Shown: positions 10,032 to 19,533 of the stretch, piece after piece
How positions within the stretch are numbered: the stretch's first letter is position 1
Layout: each line of letters begins with the position of its first letter
Assembly (NCBI GenBank): GCA_902792435.1
Contig: CADAZN010000030.1
Location: 1-51,308, forward strand
Length of the DNA stretch: 51,308 nucleotides
Direction: 5' to 3'
Origin: an uncultured Bacteroidales bacterium
GTDB taxonomy: Bacteria; Bacteroidota; Bacteroidia; Bacteroidales; Muribaculaceae
Notes under the pieces: model-generated
The model's database searches: none
What the model was told of the DNA's origin: nothing
What the model saw: only the letters and a program-made list of their open reading frames with translations
Position numbers and translations under genes: made by a program

Positions 10032-11030
10032 TCAGTAAATCAGTGTTTCTTCCTTCTTTTTGCCTAGCATCCAGGGGGCATAATGGTGGATGAGCCATGC
10101 GAAGGGATAGATTGCGACCATCACCAGGAAAGGAATAACAAACTTGAGCCACATGTGGTCGTCCATCACGCCAGTGTAGAAGGCTCGCTCAAGCATGACT
10201 TTAATGAAGCCTATCATGTGGTTTTGAAAGGCCAGATAAACGGTGCCATTCATCACCACGAGCTGGATAACGCGGTTGCGGCCATAACGATTGGCAAACC
10301 ACTTGGCGAGGGCAATGTAGGTGGGAATCGTCATCACGCCACAGGCAATCTTTATCACGTTCATGCTGTTCTTCTCCTCGATGTAGATGCTCAGCACCAT
10401 GATAACGATGGAAATAATGCCAAGCGCCAACAACACAACGGTGCGTCGCGACGAGGAGAACTCCACGCCAGTAATGTAATTCTTGAAGCTGTTGCCAAAG
10501 GCATAGAATGGCATATAGACCATCGCGTTCCACACGTGCCAATAGTTCTCGAGCGGACAGTTGATGGCAGCTACCGAGAGCATGATGCTGGCAGGAAACA
10601 GCCACTGCTTGGGTAGCCACCGCTGCATGAAGTAGTAGAGGACCTGCATCACGAGCAGGCACGACAGATACCAAAAAGTGCCGAGCACAGTGTGTGGCTC
10701 ACCCTTGACAAAGTCGACAAGAGGTTGCCACCACGTGACTTGGGCATCGCCCAGCCATCGGCCAATGAGCAGCCACAAGGCATAGAACACGACAAAGAAG
10801 GTGACATAAGGCACCAATATCTGCTTGCCGCGATGCTTGAAAAACTGACCGAAGGTGCTATACTTGGCGATGTTAAATAGGTAACCCGATATGCAAAAGA
10901 AGAGCGGGATGCGCAAGTTGATGATTACCTTGCCATCCATGATTGGCGTCTGTGGAGGCGTGTGAAACAGTATCACAAGGAAGATACTGAAAAACCTCAC
11001 ATAGTCGAGCCAAGGTATTCGCTCTTTCAT
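10032..11030 (-). CDS. Membrane acyltransferase (acyltransferase family 3)
   Basis: 332 residues with about ten hydrophobic helices. The N-terminus WLDYVRFFSIFLVILFHT carries the conserved Arg/His region of acyltransferase-3 proteins, followed by PLFFCISGYLF. Such inner-membrane enzymes O-acetylate or otherwise acylate extracellular polysaccharides, lipid A or peptidoglycan sugars; the acceptor here is unknown. The start at 11030 lies directly beside GTTTATCG-type repeats that fill the gap to leuS. It heads a probable operon with the Bro-N and SDR genes. Confidence 0.88.
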   Translation of the reverse strand: MKERIPWLDYVRFFSIFLVILFHTPPQTPIMDGKVIINLRIPLFFCISGYLFNIAKYSTFGQFFKHRGKQILVPYVTFFVVFYALWLLIGRWLGDAQVTWWQPLVDFVKGEPHTVLGTFWYLSCLLVMQVLYYFMQRWLPKQWLFPASIMLSVAAINCPLENYWHVWNAMVYMPFYAFGNSFKNYITGVEFSSSRRTVVLLALGIISIVIMVLSIYIEEKNSMNVIKIACGVMTIPTYIALAKWFANRYGRNRVIQLVVMNGTVYLAFQNHMIGFIKVMLERAFYTGVMDDHMWLKFVIPFLVMVAIYPFAWLIHHYAPWMLGKKKEETLIY

Positions 11031-11032
11031 TA

Positions 11033-11160
11033 TCGTTTATGGTTTATTGTTTATCGTTTATCGAAGTATAGCAAGAGAATTGATGATTATCGTTATAGGC
11101 TATGCAGTGCGTAAAACTCATCACTGTCTTCCATAAACCATAAACGATAAACGACAAACG
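11033..11160. repeat. GTTTATCG-type repeats as an inverted pair
   Basis: GTTTATCG/GTTTATGG copies at 11033-11063 and their reverse complements (ATAAACGA, ATAAACCA) at 11131-11160 face each other across the leuS-acyltransferase gap. They could fold as a long hairpin after leuS. Confidence 0.75.
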
Positions 11161-11164
11161 AGAA

Positions 11165-13936
11165 TCAAACTACCACGTTGACGATTTTGTTGGGCACCAC
11201 AATCACCTTCTTGGGAGCATTGCCATTAAGCCACTTAGCGGCTCCCTCGTGGGTGAGTGCTATGCGTTGAACCTCGTCGCCTGGAGTGCCGGCTGACACC
11301 TCGATGTTGAAGCGAGGCTTGCCATTGAAGAGCACAGTGTATTTCACTACACTTTCCTTGAGGTATTCTTCGTTCCATTCGGGCCACTTAGCATCGCAAA
11401 CTGTACCCTGCTCACCCAGCTGGTGCCATAGTTCCTCGGCGATGTGAGGTGCAAACGGCGAGAGCAGCACCACCAGGTCGCGGTACACGCTCTTGGTTTT
11501 GCATTTCATATCTTTAAGCTCATTGGAGCAAATCATGAACGCTGCCACACTGGTGTTGTAGGAGAACTGCTCGATGTCTTGCGTTACCTTCTTGATGAGG
11601 GTGTGTATCGACTTCAGAGCTGCCGCGCTGGGTTTCTCGTCAACGAGATGCATAGTGTCGCCATCGAAGAAGAGTCCCCACAGGCGCTTGAGGAAACGGC
11701 TCACACCACCAATGTTGTTAGGATCCCAAGGCTTGCTGGCCTCCACCGGTCCCAGGAACATCTCATAGAGGCGGAGGGTGTCGGCACCATGTCGCTCCAC
11801 TATGTCGTCGGGGTTCACCACGTTATACATTGACTTCGACATCTTCTCGATAGCCCATCCGCAGATGTACTTGCCATCTTCAAGAATAAACTCGGCGTTG
11901 GCATACTCAGGGCTCCAAGCCTTGAATGCCTCGATGTCGAGGACGTCATTCTCCACCAGATTGATGTCGACGTGAATCTGGGTGGTGTCGTAGTCATTCT
12001 TGAGGTTGTAGGACACAAAGGTGTTAGTGTCCTTGATGCGGTAAACGAAGTTTGAGCGACCCTGAATCATTCCTTGGTTCACAAGCTTGCGGAAAGGCTC
12101 GGCCTCGCACACATAACCGTAGTCATAGAGGAACTTATTCCAGAAGCGGCTGTAAATCAAGTGACCAGTAGCGTGCTCGGTACCACCCACATACAGGTCG
12201 ACCTGACGCCAATACTCGTCGGCTTCCTTGCTCACGAGGGCATTGTCGTTATGTGGGTCCATATAGCGCAGATAGTAGGCGCTCGAGCCTGCAAAACCTG
12301 GCATGGTGTTCAGCTCCAATGGACGACCGTTGCTAGCCACCCAGTTCTTGGCGCGACCCAGAGGTGGCTCGCCAGTCTCGGTGGGAAGGAACTTGTCGAC
12401 CTCGGGCAGCATCAATGGCAGCTCGCTCTCGTCGAGGGGTTGTGGCTGTCCATCCTCATCGTAGTAGATGGGGAATGGCTCGCCCCAATAGCGCTGGCGG
12501 CTGAAGATGGCATCGCGCAAGCGGTAGTTCACCTTTACCTTGCCTATTCCAGCCTCTTCGATATATTCCTTGGTCTTGGCGATGGCGTCTTTCACCTGCA
12601 GGCCGTTGAGCTGCAGACGCTCGTTGCTCGAGTTCATCATGATGCCGTCTTTGGCGTCGAAGCTCTCTTCGCTCACGTCGGCTCCCTCAATCAGTGGGAT
12701 GATGGGGAGGTCGAAATGCTTGGCAAACGCATAGTCGCGGCTGTCATGGGCTGGTACCGCCATGATGGCACCAGTGCCGTAGCCTGCAAGCACATAGTCG
12801 CTGATGTAGATGGGTATCTCCTTACCGGTAACGGGGTTGAGGGCATAGCTGCCGCTGAACACGCCACTCACCTTCTTCTCTATCATGCGCTCGCGCTCGG
12901 TCTTGTGCTTAACTTCGTCGAGATAGGCATCCACGGCGGCGCGCTGCTCGGGTGTCACCACCTGCTCCACATACTCGCTCTCGGGAGCCAGCACCATGAA
13001 GGTAACGCCAAAGATTGTGTCGGCACGAGTGGTGAAGATGAGCAACTGCTCGTCGCTGCCCACGATGGGGAACAACATCTCGGCACCCTCGCTGTAGCCT
13101 ATCCAGTTCTTCTGGGTTTCCTTAATCGAGTCGCTCCACTCGATGGTGTCGAGGTCACGCAGCAGTCGGCCGGCATAGGCGCTCACGCGCAGGCACCACT
13201 GGCGCATCACCTTCTGCTCCACGGGATATCCGCCACGCACCGACAGACCCTCGCTAACCTCATCATTGGCAAGCACTGTGCCCAGCTTGGGACACCAATT
13301 CACCATAGTGTTGCCCAGGTAGGCGATGCGGTAGTTCATCAGCATCTGGCTGCGCTCGGCGTTGGTCATAGCGTTCCACTCGTCGGCGGCAAACTCAACG
13401 TTGGCGCTAGTGTGGGCGTTACAGCCCTCACTACCGTTCTTCTCAAAATATGCTATAAGCTCATCGATGGGACGAGCCTTGTCGAGCTCGGTGTTATAGT
13501 AGCTCTTGAACATCTGCAGGAAAGCCCACTGTGTCCACTTGTAGTAGCCAGGCTCGCAGGTGCGCACCTCACGGCTCCAGTCGTAGCAGAAACCAATCTT
13601 CTCGAGCTGCTCACGGTAGCGGGCGATATTCTGGTTGGTAGTGATTTCGGGGTGTTGGCCAGTTTTGATGGCATACTGCTCGGCGGGCAGGCCATAGGCG
13701 TCGTAGCCCATGGGATGCAGCACGTTGAAGCCCTTGTTGCGCTTGTAGCGCGCATAGATGTCGCTTGCAATGTAGCCCAGAGGATGGCCCACATGCAGGC
13801 CGGCACCACTAGGATAAGGGAACATGTCAAGAACGTAGAACTTAGGACGGTTCTCGTCGATGTCAACCTTATAGGTGTTGTTGTCCTTCCAGTACTGTTG
13901 CCACTTTTTCTCAATCTCGTTAAAGTTATAATCCAT
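11165..13936 (-). CDS. leuS: Leucyl-tRNA synthetase
   Basis: 923 residues, class I synthetase charging tRNA-Leu in the cytosol. The HIGH motif appears as [12 protein letters not shown] near residue 45. The CP1 editing domain follows the first half of the Rossmann fold (ending near [11 protein letters not shown]). The KMSKS loop is [20 protein letters not shown] near residue 700. The C-terminal anticodon-binding and small domains follow. A leucine-specific insert region (about residues 590-690) is rich in D/Y, as in other Bacteroidetes enzymes, by my recollection. A TAnnTTTG promoter element is 45 bases upstream. The long open frames on the opposite strand are shadows. Confidence 0.98.
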   Translation of the reverse strand: MDYNFNEIEKKWQQYWKDNNTYKVDIDENRPKFYVLDMFPYPSGAGLHVGHPLGYIASDIYARYKRNKGFNVLHPMGYDAYGLPAEQYAIKTGQHPEITTNQNIARYREQLEKIGFCYDWSREVRTCEPGYYKWTQWAFLQMFKSYYNTELDKARPIDELIAYFEKNGSEGCNAHTSANVEFAADEWNAMTNAERSQMLMNYRIAYLGNTMVNWCPKLGTVLANDEVSEGLSVRGGYPVEQKVMRQWCLRVSAYAGRLLRDLDTIEWSDSIKETQKNWIGYSEGAEMLFPIVGSDEQLLIFTTRADTIFGVTFMVLAPESEYVEQVVTPEQRAAVDAYLDEVKHKTERERMIEKKVSGVFSGSYALNPVTGKEIPIYISDYVLAGYGTGAIMAVPAHDSRDYAFAKHFDLPIIPLIEGADVSEESFDAKDGIMMNSSNERLQLNGLQVKDAIAKTKEYIEEAGIGKVKVNYRLRDAIFSRQRYWGEPFPIYYDEDGQPQPLDESELPLMLPEVDKFLPTETGEPPLGRAKNWVASNGRPLELNTMPGFAGSSAYYLRYMDPHNDNALVSKEADEYWRQVDLYVGGTEHATGHLIYSRFWNKFLYDYGYVCEAEPFRKLVNQGMIQGRSNFVYRIKDTNTFVSYNLKNDYDTTQIHVDINLVENDVLDIEAFKAWSPEYANAEFILEDGKYICGWAIEKMSKSMYNVVNPDDIVERHGADTLRLYEMFLGPVEASKPWDPNNIGGVSRFLKRLWGLFFDGDTMHLVDEKPSAAALKSIHTLIKKVTQDIEQFSYNTSVAAFMICSNELKDMKCKTKSVYRDLVVLLSPFAPHIAEELWHQLGEQGTVCDAKWPEWNEEYLKESVVKYTVLFNGKPRFNIEVSAGTPGDEVQRIALTHEGAAKWLNGNAPKKVIVVPNKIVNVVV

Positions 13937-13980
13937 ATCTTTGATTTATATAATTATTATTCTTGATTTAATTCAAACTG

Positions 13981-13988
13981 CAAAGTTA
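13981..13988 (-). promoter_or_regulatory. leuS: -7 promoter element of leuS
   Basis: Reads TAACTTTGC on the minus strand (TAnnTTTG), 45 bases before the leuS ATG. The repeat AATTCATAATGCAT occupies the -33 region, so the upstream element has no clear TTTG. Confidence 0.6.
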
Positions 13989-13997
13989 GTTAAAATA

Positions 13998-14026
13998 ATT
14001 CATAATGCACAATTCATAATGCATAA
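13998..14026. repeat. AATTCATAATGCAT-type repeat
   Basis: About two copies of AATTCATAATGCAC/T. The same family recurs at 15747-15780, 45396-45417 and 45474-45504. Confidence 0.75.
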
Positions 14027-14195
14027 ACAAGAATTTCTTGAACTTTTTCAGCGGGAATGCCATTCGGGTGTCAACGCTGAGCGTGAATGATTGCTGAGTG
14101 CTGCAATTTAGCAACTGAGAGCCTTGAGTTGAATAAAAGCACGTGGCCAAGAAGCTAAAAATAGTGGTAAATTTTATTGTCTCAACTTTTTTCAT

Positions 14196-14203
14196 TAAGT
14201 TTG
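14196..14203 (+). promoter_or_regulatory. lepB: -7 promoter element of lepB
   Basis: TAAGTTTGC matches TAnnTTTG, 33 bases before the ATG at 14237. Confidence 0.6.
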
Positions 14204-14236
14204 CACTCTGTTTCAAGAATAAAGAAAACACAAGAT

Positions 14237-15679
14237 ATGAAAAACGAAAAGAAAACTGCCGCCGAAGGCAAGTTAAACGAAGAAGAAAAAGTAAGACAAA
14301 CTGGCTCGCTCAAGGAGCGCTTGGGACGCGTGAAGAAGAGCCGTTGGATAAGATTTGGCATTGTTAGCGTGATATTCTTTGCATGGGTTGCATGGCTAGG
14401 CAACTGGTGGGTTGCTCTGGCTTGGTTCCTGCTCGCCGACATCTACCTGACACAGTTTATCCCTTGGAACTGGTGGAAGTTCAGCAAGAACTCTATCGTT
14501 CGCAAGGTAATGAGCTGGGTCGATGCCATTGTCTATGCCCTTGTCCTAGTATATTTCCTGTTCATCTTTGTGGGCCAGAACTACCAGATTCCCTCGTCAT
14601 CGCTCGAGAAGACATTGCTCACTGGCGACTTCCTGTGGGTAAACAAGATGGTGTATGGTCCTCGCGTGCCACAAACGCCACTTCACTTCCCCCTGGCTCA
14701 GAATGAGTTGTTTGGAATGAAGAGCTACATCGAAAAACCTCAACTTGACTATCACCGCCTCAAGGGCGTGCGCAACGTGGAGCGCGGTGACATTGTGGTG
14801 TTTAACTTCCCCGCTGGCGACACGGTGTGCGTCGACTTGCCCAATCCCGATTACTACACTCAGGTGTTTGAGGACGGCCGTGATGCTGTGTGGACCAACC
14901 ACAAGGTAATTTACCGCCCCGTCGACCGCCGCGACAACTATGTGAAGCGCTGCCTTGGTCTTCCTGGTGAGATGCTCAAGATTGTTGATGGTCAAGTCTA
15001 TATTAACGACCGCCCCATCAGCGATCCCAAAAATGTGCAATATGGCTACACAGTGAAGCTTAACGGCAATGGTTACGACGAGGATTACCTTACCGATGAA
15101 CTCGGCATCAGCAAAGATGACATCACGAAATCGGTAGAAGTCGACCCAATGACAGGACAGCAGTTCATGTCTCCAAATCTGCTAATTCCGCTCACTGCCG
15201 ACGCCAAGGCACAACTCGAAAAGTGCAACTGGGTGAGCAGCATTGAGAAAACTAATGATCATCCTGGTGATGCCCTCTACACCTATCCCGTGGGAGTAAA
15301 TCTTGGGTGGACCCATAACAACTATGGCCCCATTTGGATTCCAAAGAAAGGCGCAAGCATCGACCTCAATGAGAAGAACTTGCAGCTCTATGCCCGTTGC
15401 ATCAAAGACTATGAGCGCGCCAACCTGGAGATTAAGGGTGGCAAAGCCTACATCGACGGCAAGCCCGCCTCGAAGTACACCTTCAAGATGGACTACTACT
15501 GGATGATGGGCGATAACCGCGACCGCTCGTCCGACTCACGTTACTGGGGCTTTGTCCCCGAGGACCACATCGTGGGAACACCTATGTTTGTAATCATCTC
15601 GTTCAACAAGGACAGCAAGACGACTAAAGACAAGGTGCGCTGGAACCGCATCTTTATCGATGCCAATCCCGATAAGTAG
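14237..15679 (+). CDS. lepB: Signal peptidase I
   Basis: 480 residues from the ATG at 14237 (an earlier in-frame start at 14177 precedes the promoter element and is rejected). It removes signal peptides from exported proteins at the outer face of the inner membrane. After a charged N-terminus there are about three membrane helices (residues 35-115). The catalytic serine region is QIPSSSLEKTLLTGD near residue 120, the lysine region RRDNYVKRCLGLPGE near 235, and the last conserved box MMGDNRDRSSDSRYWG near 425. The stretch between the last two (about 150 residues) is a large insertion compared with short signal peptidases, as I recall for Bacteroidetes LepB. Its stop abuts a GAGAGTG repeat; the WbqC gene follows. 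Confidence 0.96.
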   Translation: MKNEKKTAAEGKLNEEEKVRQTGSLKERLGRVKKSRWIRFGIVSVIFFAWVAWLGNWWVALAWFLLADIYLTQFIPWNWWKFSKNSIVRKVMSWVDAIVYALVLVYFLFIFVGQNYQIPSSSLEKTLLTGDFLWVNKMVYGPRVPQTPLHFPLAQNELFGMKSYIEKPQLDYHRLKGVRNVERGDIVVFNFPAGDTVCVDLPNPDYYTQVFEDGRDAVWTNHKVIYRPVDRRDNYVKRCLGLPGEMLKIVDGQVYINDRPISDPKNVQYGYTVKLNGNGYDEDYLTDELGISKDDITKSVEVDPMTGQQFMSPNLLIPLTADAKAQLEKCNWVSSIEKTNDHPGDALYTYPVGVNLGWTHNNYGPIWIPKKGASIDLNEKNLQLYARCIKDYERANLEIKGGKAYIDGKPASKYTFKMDYYWMMGDNRDRSSDSRYWGFVPEDHIVGTPMFVIISFNKDSKTTKDKVRWNRIFIDANPDK

Positions 15680-15716
15680 GGAAGAGTGAGAGTGGAGAGT
15701 GAGAGTGAGGGCACTG
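15680..15716 (+). repeat. GAGAGTGAGAGTG tandem repeat after lepB
   Basis: Starts immediately after the lepB stop codon (15677-15679). It is the same family, in the other orientation, as the minisatellite at 19419-19533. Confidence 0.8.
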
Positions 15717-15746
15717 AGGTTTACTAAGCCACTTGACACCTACCAT

Positions 15747-15780
15747 TCAATTATGCATTGTGAATTATGAATTGTGCATT
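15747..15780 (+). repeat. AATTCATAATGCAT-type repeat overlapping the WbqC start
   Basis: Copies of ATGCATTGTGAATTATGAATTG-like sequence. The first possible start codon of the WbqC gene (15767) lies within it. Confidence 0.7.
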
Positions 15781-16435
15781 GATGGGGAGCATGTGTGCAG
15801 GCGATGTGCGGTGCTATGCCGCCATGGTCAAGGCCGGTGAGGTGGTGATTGATGCCACCGAGCGCCGCCTGCCGTTGCGCCACAGCCATCATCGATTTGT
15901 AATAGATGCCCCTAATGGCCCCGTGAAACTCACCGTCCCCCTTGTGGGCAGCACCAATGCCATGCCAGTGATGTTGAAAGACGTGCTCATGAGCGAGCAT
16001 GGCAATTGGCGCCACTTGCATTGGGGAGCCTTGTTCTCGTCCTATGGCAAGAGTCCGTTCTTTGACTTCATCGCCGACGACCTTCACCGCATCATCGAGG
16101 GGGCACAGAATAGTCTTCTCGATTTCAACATGGAGCTGCATCGCGTTATTGTCGACTTCATGGACTTACCCATTGCCACTACCGTGGCCACTAGTGAGCA
16201 AGAAGTTGACGCGGCTTTGCAGGCTGGTGCTGTCGACCTGCGTGGCAAGATGGGAGGCAAACGCGGTGACCAACTGTCCATCGCCAATGTGCCCTACTAC
16301 CAACTATGGTCGCAACGTCGCAGTGGATTCACCGCAGGCCTCAGCATTTTTGACCTAGCTATGAACGAGGGTCGCGAGGGCATATTCACACTCCTGAAAA
16401 TGACCGAGAACTTCGACCTAAACAACATAATGTGA
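15767..16435 (+). CDS. WbqC-like family protein
   Basis: 222 residues. The fold signatures of the WbqC family are visible: an N-terminal strand (MGSMCAGDVRCYAAMVKAG), then VVIDATERRLPLRHSHHRFVI, WRHLHWGALFSSYGKSPFF, and the C-terminal PYYQLWSQRRSGFTAGLSIFD. WbqC proteins occur in O-antigen and sugar-modification loci and often directly after lepB in Bacteroidetes, by recollection; the biochemical role is not settled. The start may be the ATG at 15767, 15782 or 15791. The first gives the best family length but lies in a repeat. The stop overlaps the next gene's ATG by one base (TGATG), so the two are probably translationally coupled. Confidence 0.85.
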   Translation: MNCALMGSMCAGDVRCYAAMVKAGEVVIDATERRLPLRHSHHRFVIDAPNGPVKLTVPLVGSTNAMPVMLKDVLMSEHGNWRHLHWGALFSSYGKSPFFDFIADDLHRIIEGAQNSLLDFNMELHRVIVDFMDLPIATTVATSEQEVDAALQAGAVDLRGKMGGKRGDQLSIANVPYYQLWSQRRSGFTAGLSIFDLAMNEGREGIFTLLKMTENFDLNNIM

Positions 16436-17112
16436 TGAAAACTAAAAAGCATCATCCCGAGCTCATCGTCATGCTCACATGGCATGACTACACTGTGGAG
16501 AACGCCGCACAAGTGTGGGAGCAGTGCAAGAGTTCGAAGGCTCGCTACTGGGGTTTTAAGGAGCACCCGTTGCCTCTTGACCAAATGAAGGCGATATATG
16601 ACAGCATGAAGCAGTGCGGAAAGACAACCTTCCTTGAGGTTGTGGCCTATAGCGAGAAAGAGGGCTTGGAAGGGGCGAAAATCTCTGCTGCTTGCGGCTG
16701 CGACATACTGATGGGCACCAAGTTCTTTGATTCTATCAACGATTACTGCCATGAGCACGGCATCAAGTATATGCCCTTTGTGGGCAAGGTCACGGGCCGC
16801 CCTTCGGTGCTTGAGGGCACTGTTGAGGGGATGATTGACGAGGCTCGCGATTACATTGAGCGTGGAGCCTATGGCATCGACTTGCTGGGCTACCGCTTCA
16901 CTGGAGACGCGATTGCCCTGAACGAAGCCCTTGTTGCGGGAGTTGACGCTCCCGTGTGTCTTGCTGGCAGCATCGACAGCTATGAGCGCCTCGACGAGGT
17001 GCGCCGTGCAGCTCCATGGGCGTTCACGATAGGTAGCGCCTTCTTTGAGAACAAGTTTGACGGCTCATTTGCCGAGCAAGTCAACAAGGTGTGTGATTAC
17101 ATGTCAAAATAA
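16435..17112 (+). CDS. TIM-barrel-like protein of unknown function
   Basis: 225 residues from the ATG that overlaps the WbqC stop (GTG at 16432 is also open). The pattern of alternating strands and helices suggests a phosphate-binding TIM barrel: IVMLTWHDYTVENA at the start, CDILMGTKFFDSI, KYMPFVGKVTGRPSV, GAYGIDLLGYRFTGD, VCLAGSIDSYERLDEV and AFTIGSAFFENKF at the end. The last two look like the phosphate-binding loops of HisA/TrpF/NanE-type barrels. It may be a keto-acid or sugar-phosphate lyase or epimerase; that is inference. Tight coupling to WbqC upstream and VanW downstream (11 bases) suggests an envelope or sugar role. Confidence 0.7.
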   Translation: MKTKKHHPELIVMLTWHDYTVENAAQVWEQCKSSKARYWGFKEHPLPLDQMKAIYDSMKQCGKTTFLEVVAYSEKEGLEGAKISAACGCDILMGTKFFDSINDYCHEHGIKYMPFVGKVTGRPSVLEGTVEGMIDEARDYIERGAYGIDLLGYRFTGDAIALNEALVAGVDAPVCLAGSIDSYERLDEVRRAAPWAFTIGSAFFENKFDGSFAEQVNKVCDYMSK

Positions 17113-17123
17113 TACTGAAAAAC

Positions 17124-17957
17124 ATGGGTAAGAAGCGAAAACTTTTTTGTGAGATAAGCCCCACAACCTATGCCATAGCGTTGCAAAAACAAATTATCAC
17201 CCGCCACATCAAGAACTGGATGGGTAAGGAGAAGTTTGCCACTCACCAGCAGCAAGACAAGCTGCCTGTGGTAATTTACAGCAACAGCAACAACATGATA
17301 AAGCGCGGTCCAGGCATCGACCCACAACTGCAACTCAACAAAGCCGACAACATCAGGCTTGCCTGCAGCCGCATGAATGGCGTGATTGTGAATCCAGGCG
17401 AAACTTTCTCGTTTTGGAAACTCGTGGGAAAGACATCCAAACGGAACGGCTTTGCCGAGGGCAGAGTGATTGTGAACGGCAAACTCGTGGCTGGCGTGGG
17501 TGGAGGACTGTGCAACCTTGCCAACACTATCAATCTGCTGGTGATGCACAGCCCCATGACCATTACCGAGCTACACCACCACAGCGACGCTCTTGCCCCC
17601 GATCCAGGCGGTGTGCGCGTGCCCTATAGCGCTGGCACATCGGTCAACTACAACTTTGTGGACTACCGTTTTCGCAACGACACCGAGCAACCAGTTCAGC
17701 TGTGCGCCTGGTGCGACGGCGACGACCTGTGCACCGAGCTGCGCACCACCATGGAATTCCCCACCACCTACCGCCTGGTGGAAGAAGGCCACCACTTCCA
17801 CCAGGAAGCAAGCGGCAACTACTACCGCATATCAAAGATATACCTTGAAACCTTGGACCGCACCACTGGTGAAGTTCTGGAGCGCCGCCTGCAGTGGGAC
17901 AATCGCTCTCGCGTGATGTTTGACCCCGCGCTCATCCCACCCGAGCAAATCAGGTGA
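17124..17957 (+). CDS. VanW family protein
   Basis: 277 residues, no clear signal peptide. Conserved VanW signatures are visible: RMNGVIVNPGETFSFWKLVG, GRVIVNGKLVAGVGGGLCNL, HHSDALAPDPGGVRVPYSAGT and NYNFVDYRFRNDTEQPVQL. VanW was first noted beside glycopeptide-resistance genes; it is widespread and its reaction is unknown. Here there is no vanA-type cluster, so the name does not imply vancomycin resistance. It is the last gene of lepB-WbqC-TIM barrel-VanW and ends 8 bases from the convergent portal-like gene, with no visible terminator between them. Confidence 0.92.
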   Translation: MGKKRKLFCEISPTTYAIALQKQIITRHIKNWMGKEKFATHQQQDKLPVVIYSNSNNMIKRGPGIDPQLQLNKADNIRLACSRMNGVIVNPGETFSFWKLVGKTSKRNGFAEGRVIVNGKLVAGVGGGLCNLANTINLLVMHSPMTITELHHHSDALAPDPGGVRVPYSAGTSVNYNFVDYRFRNDTEQPVQLCAWCDGDDLCTELRTTMEFPTTYRLVEEGHHFHQEASGNYYRISKIYLETLDRTTGEVLERRLQWDNRSRVMFDPALIPPEQIR

Positions 17958-17965
17958 ATCCCGCT

Positions 17966-19354
17966 TTATAATGTAGCGATTATATTATCGCGGTTTTCCC
18001 TGAAATTAGAGAAAGTTCCGAAGATGTCGCTCAACGCGATTACGGCATTTGACGTCTCATTCTGATAAAGAGTAGCGCTGTTGCCATTGACTGTTGATTT
18101 TCCTTGCAAAGCGCCATTCACTCCTGAAATTTCCTCAAGCAACTGCATCTGTAGCTTCACCATCTCATAGGCCCCAATGTTGGTGTTGTTGACCGAAATT
18201 TGCTCAGGTTTATTGGTCCCATAGTTGGGGTTATAGGGCAGAATGCCGTTGCAATCGCGCCACACCCGCCTAATATCTTCCCATGTGAATCCATCGGGGA
18301 GTGCCGTCTCGGGAAACACGAGCACTCCTTTTGCGCTCGCCATCATGATGTTGTTGATTAGCGTGATGATTTGATTCACAGCCTTTTGTTGGTCGATAAT
18401 ATCCTCAACAAAAGAATGCACCTCGCCATCGGTCAAGGGATAGAACTTGATGGCAAACGGGTGCGAGCCGTGGGCCCATGGCGAGTCCCACTCGGCAAGC
18501 AAATCGCCCGTTGGGGCAAACCACCGGCAATGCCATGTCGTGACTACATCGTAGCGAGTGGTGACCGATGGCGACTTCTTCACTTGAGCATTAGCCGGCA
18601 AAATCGATACCTGCGCCTTGCTATGGTCGTGACACAGCAGCACCTCACGGTTTTCAAGCGTCCACACCTCGATGGCTCGACACTTAGAGGCATCGTCGGA
18701 GCGCCAAAAACTCATACCCCGATGCGCATCGGCCCCAATGGCGTGAGAGAAGTCGAGAATCCTCTCTTCGCAGTTGCTTGAGTAAACATTTCTTATCCAT
18801 CGTGCCTTGCTTCGCGACCCACGAGCCACAATCTTGATGAGCTGAGGCAAACTCAAGTCATGCAGCTGCCCCACCATCTCACAGTCACGAGCCAATGGGT
18901 CCTCGATAGCGTTGATAAAAAAATTGTTGATATTCACATTGTTGACAACCACTTTCTTGTGCCACAAGTCGCTGCAGGTGTCAACACGCTGCACAGCCGT
19001 TCCCGAGATGAGAAATTCCTCGAGCGCACGGCTGTCGAGTTCATCGAGCTGATTGTCGCGGTGCACGCCGGCTACATTCTTATTGGCAGAAATTCGCTCG
19101 TTGATAAACTCCGTTCGGTATCGTCCCACGATGGTCTTTACCATCTGACGGATGAGGTTATTGGTTTGCGGTCTCGTCCCTCCCTTGAGATAGAGTTCAT
19201 ATTCGCTCAAAGTGGCGCCTGTTGTAGTGCTAACGATGTCGCTCCACTGGTCGCCGTAGGTAAACCGCTTGTTTCTAAGTCTTTTGCTTCTTAGCCTGCT
19301 GGCTTGACACCATGCTTTATAAGCATTGTGCAAAATCAATTGATGTGTGTTCAT
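17966..19354 (-). CDS. Phage portal-like protein (domesticated or relic)
   Basis: 462 residues from the ATG at 19354; the longer open frame begins inside a minisatellite. The order of segments recalls P22-type/podophage portals: an N-terminal helical part with FTYGDQWSDIV, LIRQMVKTIVGRYRTEF, a wing region with AIEVWTLENREVLLCHD, then DIIDQQKAVNQIITLINNIM followed by SAKGVLVFPETALPDGF and the helical LEEISGVNGALQGK. Portals form the DNA-packaging channel of phage heads. No terminase, capsid or integrase gene is near; the only neighbour of phage type is the M15 peptidase. The gene is intact, so it is either a recent remnant or kept for another purpose. The portal assignment is from pattern recognition and needs a profile search. 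Confidence 0.7.
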   Translation of the reverse strand: MNTHQLILHNAYKAWCQASRLRSKRLRNKRFTYGDQWSDIVSTTTGATLSEYELYLKGGTRPQTNNLIRQMVKTIVGRYRTEFINERISANKNVAGVHRDNQLDELDSRALEEFLISGTAVQRVDTCSDLWHKKVVVNNVNINNFFINAIEDPLARDCEMVGQLHDLSLPQLIKIVARGSRSKARWIRNVYSSNCEERILDFSHAIGADAHRGMSFWRSDDASKCRAIEVWTLENREVLLCHDHSKAQVSILPANAQVKKSPSVTTRYDVVTTWHCRWFAPTGDLLAEWDSPWAHGSHPFAIKFYPLTDGEVHSFVEDIIDQQKAVNQIITLINNIMMASAKGVLVFPETALPDGFTWEDIRRVWRDCNGILPYNPNYGTNKPEQISVNNTNIGAYEMVKLQMQLLEEISGVNGALQGKSTVNGNSATLYQNETSNAVIALSDIFGTFSNFRENRDNIIATL

Positions 19355-19380
19355 GATTTCAAAATTAAAAGAATAGGAAT

Positions 19381-19533
19381 TACTAGGAATGGATAGGAAT
19401 GGATAGGAGTATCTCTCTCCACTCTCACTCTCCACTCTCACTCTCCACTCTCACTCTCCACTCTCACTCTCCACTCTCACTCTCCACTCTCACTCTCCAC
19501 TCTCTCACTCTCCACTCTCACTCTCACTCTCAC
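19381..19533. repeat. 13-bp minisatellite (CCACTCTCACTCT), about 8 copies
   Basis: Six perfect tandem copies of the 13-mer (19419-19496), one 15-base variant (19497-19511) and one more perfect copy (19512-19524). A GGATAGGAAT-type repeat lies before it (19381-19409). It abuts the M15 peptidase stop codon (19534). Confidence 0.95.

Larger units (their letters stand above)
13937..14236. other. leuS / lepB divergent intergenic region
   Basis: Contains the leuS -7 element (13981-13988), a short AATTCATAATGCAT repeat (13998-14026) directly upstream of it, and the lepB -7 element (14196-14203). Nothing else is recognised. Confidence 0.6.

Noticed and set aside
12074-13966. 630-codon open frame on the plus strand opposite leuS
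   Set aside because: Shadow of the leuS codon pattern; its product has no recognisable domain, while leuS is unmistakable.
17124-17957. VanW as a sign of vancomycin resistance
   Set aside because: No vanHAX-type genes or regulators nearby; VanW proteins are widespread without resistance.
19419-19533. Possible CRISPR array
   Set aside because: Repeats are 13 bp, directly tandem, with no spacers and no cas genes nearby.
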